A DNA stretch of 6,991 nucleotides. It comes from Novosphingobium sp. Lineage in GTDB: Bacteria; Pseudomonadota; Alphaproteobacteria; Sphingomonadales; Sphingomonadaceae. The notes below the pieces were generated by a model, which searched no databases, had not been told where the DNA came from, and saw nothing but the letters and a program-made list of their open reading frames with translations. The stretch is taken from assembly GCA_009885425.1 (NCBI GenBank), contig VFKS01000313.1, positions 1 to 6,991 on the forward strand, in the 5' to 3' direction. Every line of letters begins with the position of its first letter. Position 1 is the first letter of the stretch. Position numbers and translations under genes: made by a program. Below, one piece after another: positions 1 through 5,343 of this stretch.

Positions 1-485
1 CCGAACAGCAGCTCTCCCGTCTCGGCCCGGGCCCGAGCGCCGGGCACGTTATCGAGCAGCCAGCGCAGCTTTAGCCCTGAGAAATAGGTCGCCAGCGGCA
101 GCCCGGTCTGGGCGCGGAAGCGGTCCTGCCCACCCTCGGCCTCGAACGCACTGACCAAGGCTTCGGTCCGGGTGTCCATCCAGACCAAAGCATTGTGAAC
201 CGGCTGGCCAGTCGCCTTGTCCCACAGCAGCGTTGTCTCACGCTGATTGGTGATCCCGATGGCGGCCAGATCGCTGGCGGTCAGTCCAGCCTCGGCCAGG
301 GCTGCGGCGATTACCACTTGGGTGTTGATCCAGATCTCGGCAGCATCATGCTCGACCCAACCGGGTTTCGGCATGATCTGGGCGTGTTCCATCTGGGCCG
401 AGGTGATAATCGCCCCGCCGCCATCGAACACGATAAAGCGCGTGCTGGTGGTGCCTTGATCGATGGCACCGACATAACGAGACAT
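1..485 (-). CDS. glpK: Glycerol kinase, N-terminal part (truncated by window edge)
   Basis: Phosphorylates glycerol to sn-glycerol-3-phosphate with ATP in the cytoplasm, the entry step of glycerol catabolism. About 161 residues are visible, starting [17 protein letters not shown]; the DQGTTSTR loop is the phosphate-binding motif of the FGGY/hexokinase-actin fold. Further family landmarks follow in order: PKPGWVEHD (about residues 38-46), the ITNQRETT glycerol-binding segment, ALVWMDTRT where enterobacterial GlpK has [21 protein letters not shown], and GELLF at the edge. The family is about 500 residues, so roughly two thirds lies outside the window. The start at 485 has a GGGAG ribosome site (491-495) 5 nt upstream. 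The gene is divergent from the COG3904-like gene with 116 bp between them. No glpF or glpD is visible, so an operon cannot be judged. The identification is firm. Confidence 0.95.
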   Translation of the reverse strand, partial: MSRYVGAIDQGTTSTRFIVFDGGGAIITSAQMEHAQIMPKPGWVEHDAAEIWINTQVVIAAALAEAGLTASDLAAIGITNQRETTLLWDKATGQPVHNALVWMDTRTEALVSAFEAEGGQDRFRAQTGLPLATYFSGLKLRWLLDNVPGARARAETGELLF

Positions 486-490
486 ACCCA

Positions 491-495
491 CTCCC
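491..495 (-). promoter_or_regulatory. Ribosome binding site of glpK
   Basis: On the minus strand GGGAG lies 5 nt before the ATG at 485-483. It fixes the glpK start at [11 protein letters not shown]. Confidence 0.7.
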
Positions 496-508
496 GGCAT
501 TTTTTGAT

Positions 509-574
509 CTTGGCAGCGCTATGGCAGTTTCGCCGCCCGGTTCCAACCGCTTGCACGGTTGTGTGCTTGCCAAG
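509..574. promoter_or_regulatory. Divergent glpK / COG3904-like intergenic region with inverted repeats
   Basis: The 116-bp space between the two divergent starts (486-601) contains two inverted repeats. CTTGGCA at 509-515 is matched by its reverse complement TGCCAAG at 568-574. CAACCG at 544-549 is matched by CGGTTG at 556-561 with a 6-nt loop. Either could be an operator. I could not assign a convincing -35/-10 pair on either strand. Short palindromes also arise by chance in GC-rich DNA, so this is a weak call. Confidence 0.25.
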
Positions 575-601
575 CTGGTGATTTGTGGCATTTTCACCGC
601 C

Positions 602-1912
602 ATGAAACGCCGCACCAGCCTGATTGCCTTGCCCTTGCTGGCTCTCATCAGTGGCGTCGCGGACGCGACCAGCTTGCCGGCGCACGCCGATAAAGCGCCA
701 GTTTCGTCGCCGCCGCCGGTGGCAACCAAAGCTCCCGAACAGGCCAAAGCCGCCTCGATCACGGTCTCGGCCGATGGGCAGACGGTCTATGTCGTGGGGA
801 TGATCTTCGACGGGACCTTCCACCAGTTTGACGCGGTATTGCTCAAAGCGCCGCAGGCCCGGCGGGTGCATCTGTCGTCCGCCGGGGGCTATACGCTCGA
901 AGCGCGGCTGATGGCGTCGCTGGTGCGCAAGCGCAAACTCGACACCTATGTCGAGACATACTGTGCATCGGCCTGCACCCAGGTTTTCGCGGCGGGAAAA
1001 TCGCGGGTGATGGGCCCGGCGGCGCAGCTGGGGTTTCACGAGGCATCACTGATCGATGACAGCAGCGGCGAGACGATCACCCGCAAGCGGACCGACCGCA
1101 AGCTGACCGCGACCACCGTGTTCGGGATCAATGGCAATGATACCCTGCGGTTGGCCTATGAACTGATCGGTACCGACCCGGCCTTCATCGACAAGGCGCT
1201 GAGCCACAGCCACGAATCGATGTGGCTGCCGACGCATAAGGAGCTGATCGAGGCGCGGGTTGTCACGCGGGTGGCGGCCCAGCCGGAATGGCCGATCCCG
1301 CTTGGCGAGAACGGCACCCGCGATGCGGTGCGCACACGCCTGATTGAATCGCCGCTCTGGCAAGTCGCACTGGGCAAGGTTCCTGCCGCCACCGAAGCCG
1401 CGATCGACGATGTCTGGCGCACCTATAACAGCGGATCCAGCTTTGAAGAAGCGAGCGTGGCCGGACGCTCGAAGCTGGTGGTTTTCGTGACCAAATCACT
1501 GGCCGAAGCCCCCGATCCGCTGCTGGACCGTTCGCTGACGCTCTATGCCAATTCTGCCCGCAGTGAACGATCGCGTGGCTATCCGGGCTGCAAGACCGCG
1601 CTGGGCATCGTGCCGGTGCCCACGGAAACTGCCGATTTGATGTTTGTCGGGCTGGAAGATGCGCTGATCATCGATTTTCTGTCCAGCCCCCAGCGCGCCA
1701 AACGCATGGCTGGGGATGAGGCGACCCGCTATTTCACCAAGGAAGTGATCCCGGTGATCGCACCGCTGTTCAGAGATGGATTTGCCAAAGGACTGACGGG
1801 CAAATGCAAAATGGGCCTGCAGATGTTCGAGGCGATTGACACCATGCCCCAGAAGAAGCGGATCAAGGCGTACCGCGCCTTGCTTTCCTTGCCGGGGATG
1901 GCCGAGATTTGA
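602..1912 (+). CDS. Exported ClpP/SDH-like serine protease-fold protein (COG3904 type)
   Basis: A 436-residue protein with a Sec signal peptide: basic MKRR, a hydrophobic stretch at residues 6-20, and probable cleavage near VADA (19-22). It is therefore periplasmic or outward-facing. A Pro/Ala-rich linker (about 29-50) leads to a crotonase/ClpP-like domain at about 53-200. That domain shows SSAGG (92-96), resembling the ClpP/SppA oxyanion loop, CASAC (121-125) with candidate nucleophile Ser123, and LGFH (143-146) with candidate His146. This pattern is known from the COG3904 'predicted periplasmic protein' family, whose substrates are unknown. Residues 230-436 match nothing I recognise and contain Cys330 and Cys402. 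The ATG at 602 is chosen because the signal peptide begins there; no clear Shine-Dalgarno precedes it. The extra 27 codons back to 521 look non-coding. Its 3' end overlaps the convergent gene by 50 bp. The fold is likely; catalytic activity is inferred. Confidence 0.85.
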   Translation: MKRRTSLIALPLLALISGVADATSLPAHADKAPVSSPPPVATKAPEQAKAASITVSADGQTVYVVGMIFDGTFHQFDAVLLKAPQARRVHLSSAGGYTLEARLMASLVRKRKLDTYVETYCASACTQVFAAGKSRVMGPAAQLGFHEASLIDDSSGETITRKRTDRKLTATTVFGINGNDTLRLAYELIGTDPAFIDKALSHSHESMWLPTHKELIEARVVTRVAAQPEWPIPLGENGTRDAVRTRLIESPLWQVALGKVPAATEAAIDDVWRTYNSGSSFEEASVAGRSKLVVFVTKSLAEAPDPLLDRSLTLYANSARSERSRGYPGCKTALGIVPVPTETADLMFVGLEDALIIDFLSSPQRAKRMAGDEATRYFTKEVIPVIAPLFRDGFAKGLTGKCKMGLQMFEAIDTMPQKKRIKAYRALLSLPGMAEI

Positions 1913-2531
1913 CGGTCTGGCGGGTCGTCCCGCCGCTGCTGCCAAAAAAGCGCTCGGTCCTATCGAGCAACATCTGCGTTTCGAGGTAAAGCGCCGCCAT
2001 GTTGAGCGCTTCGGCCTTGTCCGCGTCCCAGCCTTGCTCGATCAGCCAGCTGGTCAGCCGGTCTTTGTCGGCCCCTTCGATTTCGCTCTTGCGCGACAGT
2101 GCCAAACGGTTGGCGGCGAAATAGGCATCGATCTTGGCCACCGGAAAGTCATCGACGATCAGCACCTGCCGCAGCCCCTCGCCCAGGAGCGCCGTCAGCG
2201 CGTAATTTCTGGCCGCTTCCGACCGGCCAATCGACCAGGCAAACCGGTCGAGGCATTTCTCGTGCGCCTCTTCGATCAACCGGTCGACGATCTGGACATT
2301 CTTCGATGATTTGCGAAACCGCCCCCCGCCGATAGCCTCGCTGGCGAACAGCAGCAATGCCATCTCGCGGTCTTCTTCGGACATGTAATCAAAGACGCAG
2401 CGGGCATTGTTGCCCGGCAAGGGCGTGGCGGCGACCGGGGCCGAAGCTTGTGCGTGCAGCTCGCCGGGTGCCAGCGCGAGAGCCAGCGCCGTTGCTGCCA
2501 CTTGCCAGAAAATTGCTGCGCGCTTCGCCAT
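1863..2531 (-). CDS. Exported hypothetical protein, 222 residues
   Basis: I do not recognise a family. The N-terminus is a clear Sec signal peptide: MAKR, a hydrophobic core at 8-21, and probable cleavage at HAQA (26-29). The mature part is mostly predicted helical and charged, with two cysteines (Cys45 and Cys93) that could form a disulfide in the periplasm. A strongly basic tail begins near residue 204 (VKSRPSPARKARR), and its last 16-17 codons are antisense to the 3' end of the convergent COG3904-like gene. The ATG at 2531 is chosen over the upstream in-frame ATG at 2627 because AAGGA (2537-2541) lies 5 nt before it, the signal peptide starts there, and the longer version would read back through the flagellin terminator hairpin. 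It lies downstream of flagellin on the same strand but behind that terminator, so it probably has its own promoter. None was convincing. Confidence 0.8.
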   Translation of the reverse strand: MAKRAAIFWQVAATALALALAPGELHAQASAPVAATPLPGNNARCVFDYMSEEDREMALLLFASEAIGGGRFRKSSKNVQIVDRLIEEAHEKCLDRFAWSIGRSEAARNYALTALLGEGLRQVLIVDDFPVAKIDAYFAANRLALSRKSEIEGADKDRLTSWLIEQGWDADKAEALNMAALYLETQMLLDRTERFFGSSGGTTRQTVKSRPSPARKARRGTP

Positions 2532-2536
2532 CGCCG

Positions 2537-2541
2537 TCCTT
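2537..2541 (-). promoter_or_regulatory. Ribosome binding site that decides the start of the 222-residue exported protein
   Basis: Minus-strand AAGGA lies 5 nt upstream of the ATG at 2531-2529. It supports the short form beginning with a signal peptide rather than the in-frame ATG at 2627. Confidence 0.7.
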
Positions 2542-2575
2542 GTGCCGCGCTTCGGCGGCGCTGTCGAGTGACGCA

Positions 2576-2606
2576 GAAAGGCCCGGCGGGGGGAAACCGC
2601 CGGGCC
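2576..2606 (-). terminator. Rho-independent terminator of flagellin
   Basis: A perfect 10-bp GC stem is formed by GGCCCGGCGG (2580-2589) and CCGCCGGGCC (2597-2606), with a 7-nt loop. On the minus strand the stem is followed by TTTCT (2579-2575), a short U-tract. It begins 40 nt beyond the flagellin stop codon, as expected for a highly expressed filament gene. The plus-strand side has no T-run, so it works in one direction. The U-tract is weak, but the stem is strong. Confidence 0.75.
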
Positions 2607-2645
2607 ATGCCTGGAAGGGACAGGCAACTGTTTGTCGGCTTCCGC

Positions 2646-3473
2646 TTAGCGCAGCAGCGACAGGACGTTCTGCTGGCTCTGGTTGGCCTGCGCGATCATC
2701 GCGGTCGAAGCCTGCGAGAGGATCTGCGATTTGGCCAGCGCGGTCGTTTCGGCCGAATAGTCGGCGTCTTCGATCCGGCTGCGGGCGTCCGACAGGTTGG
2801 TGGAATTGCTGGTCAGGTTGTTGACCACCGATTCGAGCCGGTTCTGACCCGCACCCAGCGAAGCGCGGGCACTCGAGATCGTGTTGAGTTCGGTATCGAG
2901 CGTGCCCAGTACGGTGCTGGCAGCAGCCGCAGTTGCAACGCTGTAGGATCCCGCAGCACCAGTAGCGGAAGCCAGCGTGGTCAGATTGGCCATGGTCAAC
3001 GCGACCGTTTCGCTGGCATTGGCGCCCGTCTGCACGGTCACGGTTGGGGCGCTGTTGTTAAACAGCGTCACGCCATTGAATTTGCTGTTGGTTACGACCT
3101 GACCAATCTGGGCAGTCAGCTGGTCGACTTCGGTTTGCATATAGGCTCGGTCGGTGGCGTCCTGATAGGTGCCCGACGAAGATTGGACGGCCAGTTCCCG
3201 GACGCGCTGCAGCATATTGGTTACTTCGTTCAGCGAACCTTCGGCGGTCTGCGCCAAGGCAATACCATCGTTCGAGTTGCGGATCGCCTGACCCATGCCG
3301 CGAACCTGTGCGGTCATGCTGGTGGCGATCGCCATGCCGGCGGCATCGTCCTTGGCGCTGTTGATCCGCTTGCCGGTGGACAGGCGCTCCATCGCAGTGC
3401 CGAGCATCTTGCTCGCCGAAGTGGAAGCGTTGGCAGCGCGGATCGCGCTGATATTGGTGTTGATTACGGCCAT
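2646..3473 (-). CDS. fliC: Flagellin (filament protein), short 275-residue form
   Basis: The subunit of the flagellar filament, exported through the flagellar type III apparatus and polymerised outside the cell. The N-terminal D0/D1 region is canonical: [15 protein letters not shown], then [20 protein letters not shown] (31-50), [11 protein letters not shown] (88-98) and the tract around [10 protein letters not shown]. The C-terminal D1/D0 region is equally canonical: [20 protein letters not shown] followed by a terminal NVLSLLR. The central part (about 140-215) is Ala/Ser/Thr-rich and short, so D2/D3 outer domains are essentially absent, as in many alphaproteobacteria. Its many Ser/Thr could be O-glycosylated, which is inference only. 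The start at 3473 has a GGGAG site 6 nt upstream; the 21-codon extension to 3536 would run through the leader and is rejected. It is divergent from the FlbD-like operon and followed by a terminator. Confidence 0.97.
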   Translation of the reverse strand: MAVINTNISAIRAANASTSASKMLGTAMERLSTGKRINSAKDDAAGMAIATSMTAQVRGMGQAIRNSNDGIALAQTAEGSLNEVTNMLQRVRELAVQSSSGTYQDATDRAYMQTEVDQLTAQIGQVVTNSKFNGVTLFNNSAPTVTVQTGANASETVALTMANLTTLASATGAAGSYSVATAAAASTVLGTLDTELNTISSARASLGAGQNRLESVVNNLTSNSTNLSDARSRIEDADYSAETTALAKSQILSQASTAMIAQANQSQQNVLSLLR

Positions 3474-3479
3474 TGAAAA

Positions 3480-3500
3480 CTCCCGTGAATAGTCCCGTGA
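3480..3500 (-). promoter_or_regulatory. Flagellin ribosome binding site with duplicated upstream copy
   Basis: On the minus strand GGGAG (3484-3480) sits 6 nt before the flagellin ATG. The octamer TCACGGGA occurs twice in direct orientation, at 3488-3481 and 3500-3493, 12 nt apart. The proximal copy forms the ribosome site. The distal copy places a second SD-like GGGA about 19 nt from the start. Its role, if any, is unknown. Confidence 0.6.
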
Positions 3501-3541
3501 CGCGAACCGATCCGGACCATCCGGTGCGGCTGCCACGAACT

Positions 3542-3568
3542 AGAGCGGCAGCGCGGATGGGAAGTTAA
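3542..3568 (-). promoter_or_regulatory. Candidate sigma-28 (FliA) promoter of flagellin
   Basis: Reading the minus strand, TTAACTTC (3568-3561) and GCCGCTCT (3549-3542) are separated by exactly 11 nt. The enteric FliA consensus is TAAAGTTT, 11 nt, GCCGATAA, so each half matches 5 of 8 positions with ideal spacing. Transcription would begin near 3535, giving a leader of about 60 nt before the flagellin start. Flagellin is a classic FliA target in many bacteria. The match is moderate, and no sigma-54 -24/-12 element fits better on this strand. Confidence 0.4.
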
Positions 3569-3632
3569 GGGGGAGCGATTGGTTGGGTGCCCAAAACGCA
3601 TCCCCGCCGCCGTGGGGCGGAGCGAATAAGCA

Positions 3633-3649
3633 TTAACCCTTGGCCTTAA
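3633..3649 (+). promoter_or_regulatory. Candidate CtrA-like site (TTAA, 9 nt, TTAA)
   Basis: TTAACCC at 3633-3639 and TTAA at 3646-3649 form a TTAA-N9-TTAA arrangement. The CtrA full site in alphaproteobacteria is TTAA-N7-TTAA, so the spacing is 2 nt too long. The left half is close to the TTAACC half-site. TTAA is otherwise very rare in this GC-rich window. This is suggestive only. Confidence 0.25.
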
Positions 3650-3695
3650 ATTACCGGTCCCTTTGCCGTTCCACGCGCAGAAAGCGCCTCGAAGC

Positions 3696-3703
3696 ATGGT
3701 TAA
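3696..3703 (-). promoter_or_regulatory. Candidate CtrA half-site TTAACCAT
   Basis: The minus strand reads TTAACCAT, the eight-base half-site reported for CtrA in Caulobacter-type regulons. It ends 17 nt before the ATG of the FlbD-like activator. Together with GCATTAACC at 3630-3638 it forms a perfect 9-bp inverted repeat (GGTTAATGC, 3698-3706). Binding here would overlap the leader or core promoter of the activator operon, so repression is as plausible as activation. Confidence 0.3.
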
Positions 3704-3706
3704 TGC

Positions 3707-3713
3707 GAAGGGG
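3707..3713 (+). promoter_or_regulatory. Ribosome binding site of the FlbD-like activator
   Basis: GAAGGGG ends 7 nt before the ATG at 3721. This decides the start at 3721 over the in-frame ATG at 3703, which lacks a good site at proper spacing. Confidence 0.7.
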
Positions 3714-3720
3714 ATTTTCG

Positions 3721-4974
3721 ATGGGCGGATTAGCAGCAACTGACGCGGTCGCACGGGCGCATGCCCCGCTGGTTCAGCGCGCGGCGGCGATCTTGGAGGC
3801 AGCGACCGGCAACTCCACGGCAGTTTTGCGCGACAAGGGCGAGCCCGCCGCGCCCGGCCCCGGCCCCAGCCTGCTGCTCGAACGCGGCACTGCCAACAAC
3901 CTGCGCCGCGATAGCCAGCGCGGACATTTTGTGCTGACCTACCGCGATCCAGCTGCCGATGCTCCGCTCGCCGCATTAGTCGCCGCGCTGACCCCGCCGG
4001 GAATGCCGATTGCCGCCGATCCTGAAACGCTCTCGATCCTGGCCCTGGCCGACCGGCTGGCGGCGAGCGAGATCCCGGTTTTGATCAACGGTCCGACTGG
4101 GACCGGCAAGGAAGTCCTGAGCCGGTTCATCCACCAGCGGTCCCCGCGCAAGGACAAGCCGTTCGTTGCGGTCAATTGCGCCGCGATGCCCGAGGCGATG
4201 CTCGAAGCGCTGCTGTTCGGCCACAAGAAGGGCGCCTTCACCGGCGCCAGCGAAGCCAACCAGGGTTTCTTCCGCGCCGCCGATGGCGGCACGCTGCTGC
4301 TCGACGAAATCGCCGAACTGCCGCTGGTCCTTCAGGCCAAGCTGCTGCGCGCCTTGCAAGAGGGCGAAGTGGTGCCGATTGGCGCGACCCAGCCGATCAA
4401 GGTCGATGTCCGGGTGATCGCCTGCGCCAACCGCGATCTGCCCACCGAAGTCGCCGAACGGCGGTTTCGCGCCGACCTCTATTACCGGCTCAACGTCTTC
4501 CCGCTGGCGCTGTCGCCGCTGCATGAGCGGGTTGAAGATATCGCCCCGCTCGCCTTCGCGCTGGTCCTGCGCCACTGCCCACCGGGAAAGGCGCTGCCGT
4601 GGATTTCCGACGCCGCCCTGTCCATGCTGAAACTGCACGGCTGGCCCGGCAATGTCCGCGAACTGGAGAACGTCGTTCGCCGCGCGTTGCTGCTGGCTGA
4701 CGGTCTGGGCGAGATCGGTGCCAGTCATATCGTGTTCGACCAGCCCGCCCGCCTGATTTCCGAACATGGCACGCTGCAGGCCGAGCCGGCCGATGCGCGC
4801 CTGTCCAACATCGTCCAGATCAGCGAAGCCAGAGCGATCATGCAGACGCTCGACGCCTGCCAGGGCAACCGGATCGCGGCGGCACGCCAGCTCGGGATAT
4901 CAGAGCGCACCCTACGCTACCGGCTCGCGGCATTCCGTGATGCGGGCCTCGCCGTTGCCGGAGCCCGGCGATGA
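3721..4974 (+). CDS. flbD: FlbD-like sigma-54-dependent flagellar transcription activator
   Basis: A 417-residue bacterial enhancer-binding protein that remodels sigma-54 RNA polymerase with ATP. The AAA+ domain (about 97-335) has Walker A GPTGTGKE (124-131), the sigma-54-contacting loop GAFTGA (171-176), Walker B GGTLLLDE (189-196), the arginine-finger stretch FRADLYYRLN (249-258) and sensor II GWPGNVREL (307-315). A linker leads to a Fis-type helix-turn-helix at about 384-403 (RIAAARQLGISERTLRYRL) and a short DAGLAVAGARR tail that resembles the end of Caulobacter FlbD. The N-terminal 95 residues are Ala/Pro-rich and show no recognisable receiver domain, unlike typical NtrC or the degenerate receiver of FlbD. 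It leads the fliE-fliF-fliG operon and overlaps fliE by 4 nt, so it probably controls its own operon and other flagellar genes. The enhancer-binding class is certain; equivalence to FlbD rather than FleQ or LafK is likely. Confidence 0.9.
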   Translation: MGGLAATDAVARAHAPLVQRAAAILEAATGNSTAVLRDKGEPAAPGPGPSLLLERGTANNLRRDSQRGHFVLTYRDPAADAPLAALVAALTPPGMPIAADPETLSILALADRLAASEIPVLINGPTGTGKEVLSRFIHQRSPRKDKPFVAVNCAAMPEAMLEALLFGHKKGAFTGASEANQGFFRAADGGTLLLDEIAELPLVLQAKLLRALQEGEVVPIGATQPIKVDVRVIACANRDLPTEVAERRFRADLYYRLNVFPLALSPLHERVEDIAPLAFALVLRHCPPGKALPWISDAALSMLKLHGWPGNVRELENVVRRALLLADGLGEIGASHIVFDQPARLISEHGTLQAEPADARLSNIVQISEARAIMQTLDACQGNRIAAARQLGISERTLRYRLAAFRDAGLAVAGARR

Positions 4975-5339
4975 GCGGCGTTGGAGGGATCGGCGGCGGT
5001 GGCGGGATCCAGCAGATCCTGGCGATGCGCCAGCAATTGCTCGATCGTTCGAGCCTGCTCAAAGAGGTCCATAGCGCCGCACAAGGGCCGCAAGGTCCCG
5101 ATAGCGCCGCAGAACCTGCGGGCGGCTTTTCCGGCGCGCTCAAGTCGGCGCTCGACGGCGTCACCGCAACCCAGCGCGACGCAGAGAACCTGTCCGCCGC
5201 CTATGAACGCGGTGAGGTGACCGACATCGCCAAGGTGATGTTGGCCCGCCAGGAATCCGGGATCGCCTTTGAAGCCACCCTGCAGGTCCGCAACCGCCTG
5301 CTGTCGGCCTATCAAGACATCATGCGGATGGGAGTGTGA
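4971..5339 (+). CDS. fliE: Flagellar hook-basal body protein FliE
   Basis: FliE is the small adaptor that joins the FliF MS ring to the proximal rod and is an early substrate of flagellar export. The product has 122 residues, close to the family's usual 100-115. A glycine-rich N-terminus (GGIGGGGG, 5-12) is followed by a helix (about 13-33) and a variable Gln/Pro/Ala linker. The conserved C-terminal half (about 53-122) includes FSGALKSALDGV, then IAKVMLARQESGIAFEATLQ (86-105), and ends VRNRLLSAYQDIMRMGV, the family signature. Its ATG overlaps the activator's TGA (ATGA), and GGAG at 4960-4963 lies 7 nt upstream, so translation is probably coupled. fliF starts 4 nt after its stop. Confidence 0.95.
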   Translation: MSGVGGIGGGGGIQQILAMRQQLLDRSSLLKEVHSAAQGPQGPDSAAEPAGGFSGALKSALDGVTATQRDAENLSAAYERGEVTDIAKVMLARQESGIAFEATLQVRNRLLSAYQDIMRMGV

Positions 5340-5343
5340 TTGA

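Noticed and set aside
521..601. 27-codon N-terminal extension of the COG3904-like gene
   Set aside because: The extension would precede a typical signal peptide that starts at the ATG at 602, and it has no ribosome site.
2532..2627. 32-codon N-terminal extension of the 222-residue exported protein
   Set aside because: It would span the flagellin terminator hairpin and bury the signal peptide; AAGGA supports the start at 2531.
2448..3476. Long plus-strand open frame opposite flagellin (342 codons)
   Set aside because: It is antisense to an unmistakable flagellin, with Arg/Gly-rich composition typical of a shadow frame in GC-rich DNA.
3580..3600. Possible sigma-54 -24/-12 element upstream of the activator gene (GG, 10 nt, GC at about 3585-3598)
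   Set aside because: Only the GG and GC dinucleotides fit; the T before GG and the TT before GC of the consensus are absent.
3605..3620. GC hairpin CCGCC-GTGG-GGCGG between the divergent flagellar genes
   Set aside because: Only 5 bp, no T-run after it on either strand, and placed between promoters rather than after a gene; probably chance in GC-rich DNA.
3976..4767. Minus-strand open frame opposite the AAA+ domain (263 codons)
   Set aside because: It is antisense to a fully conserved sigma-54 activator; no recognisable motifs and no ribosome site.
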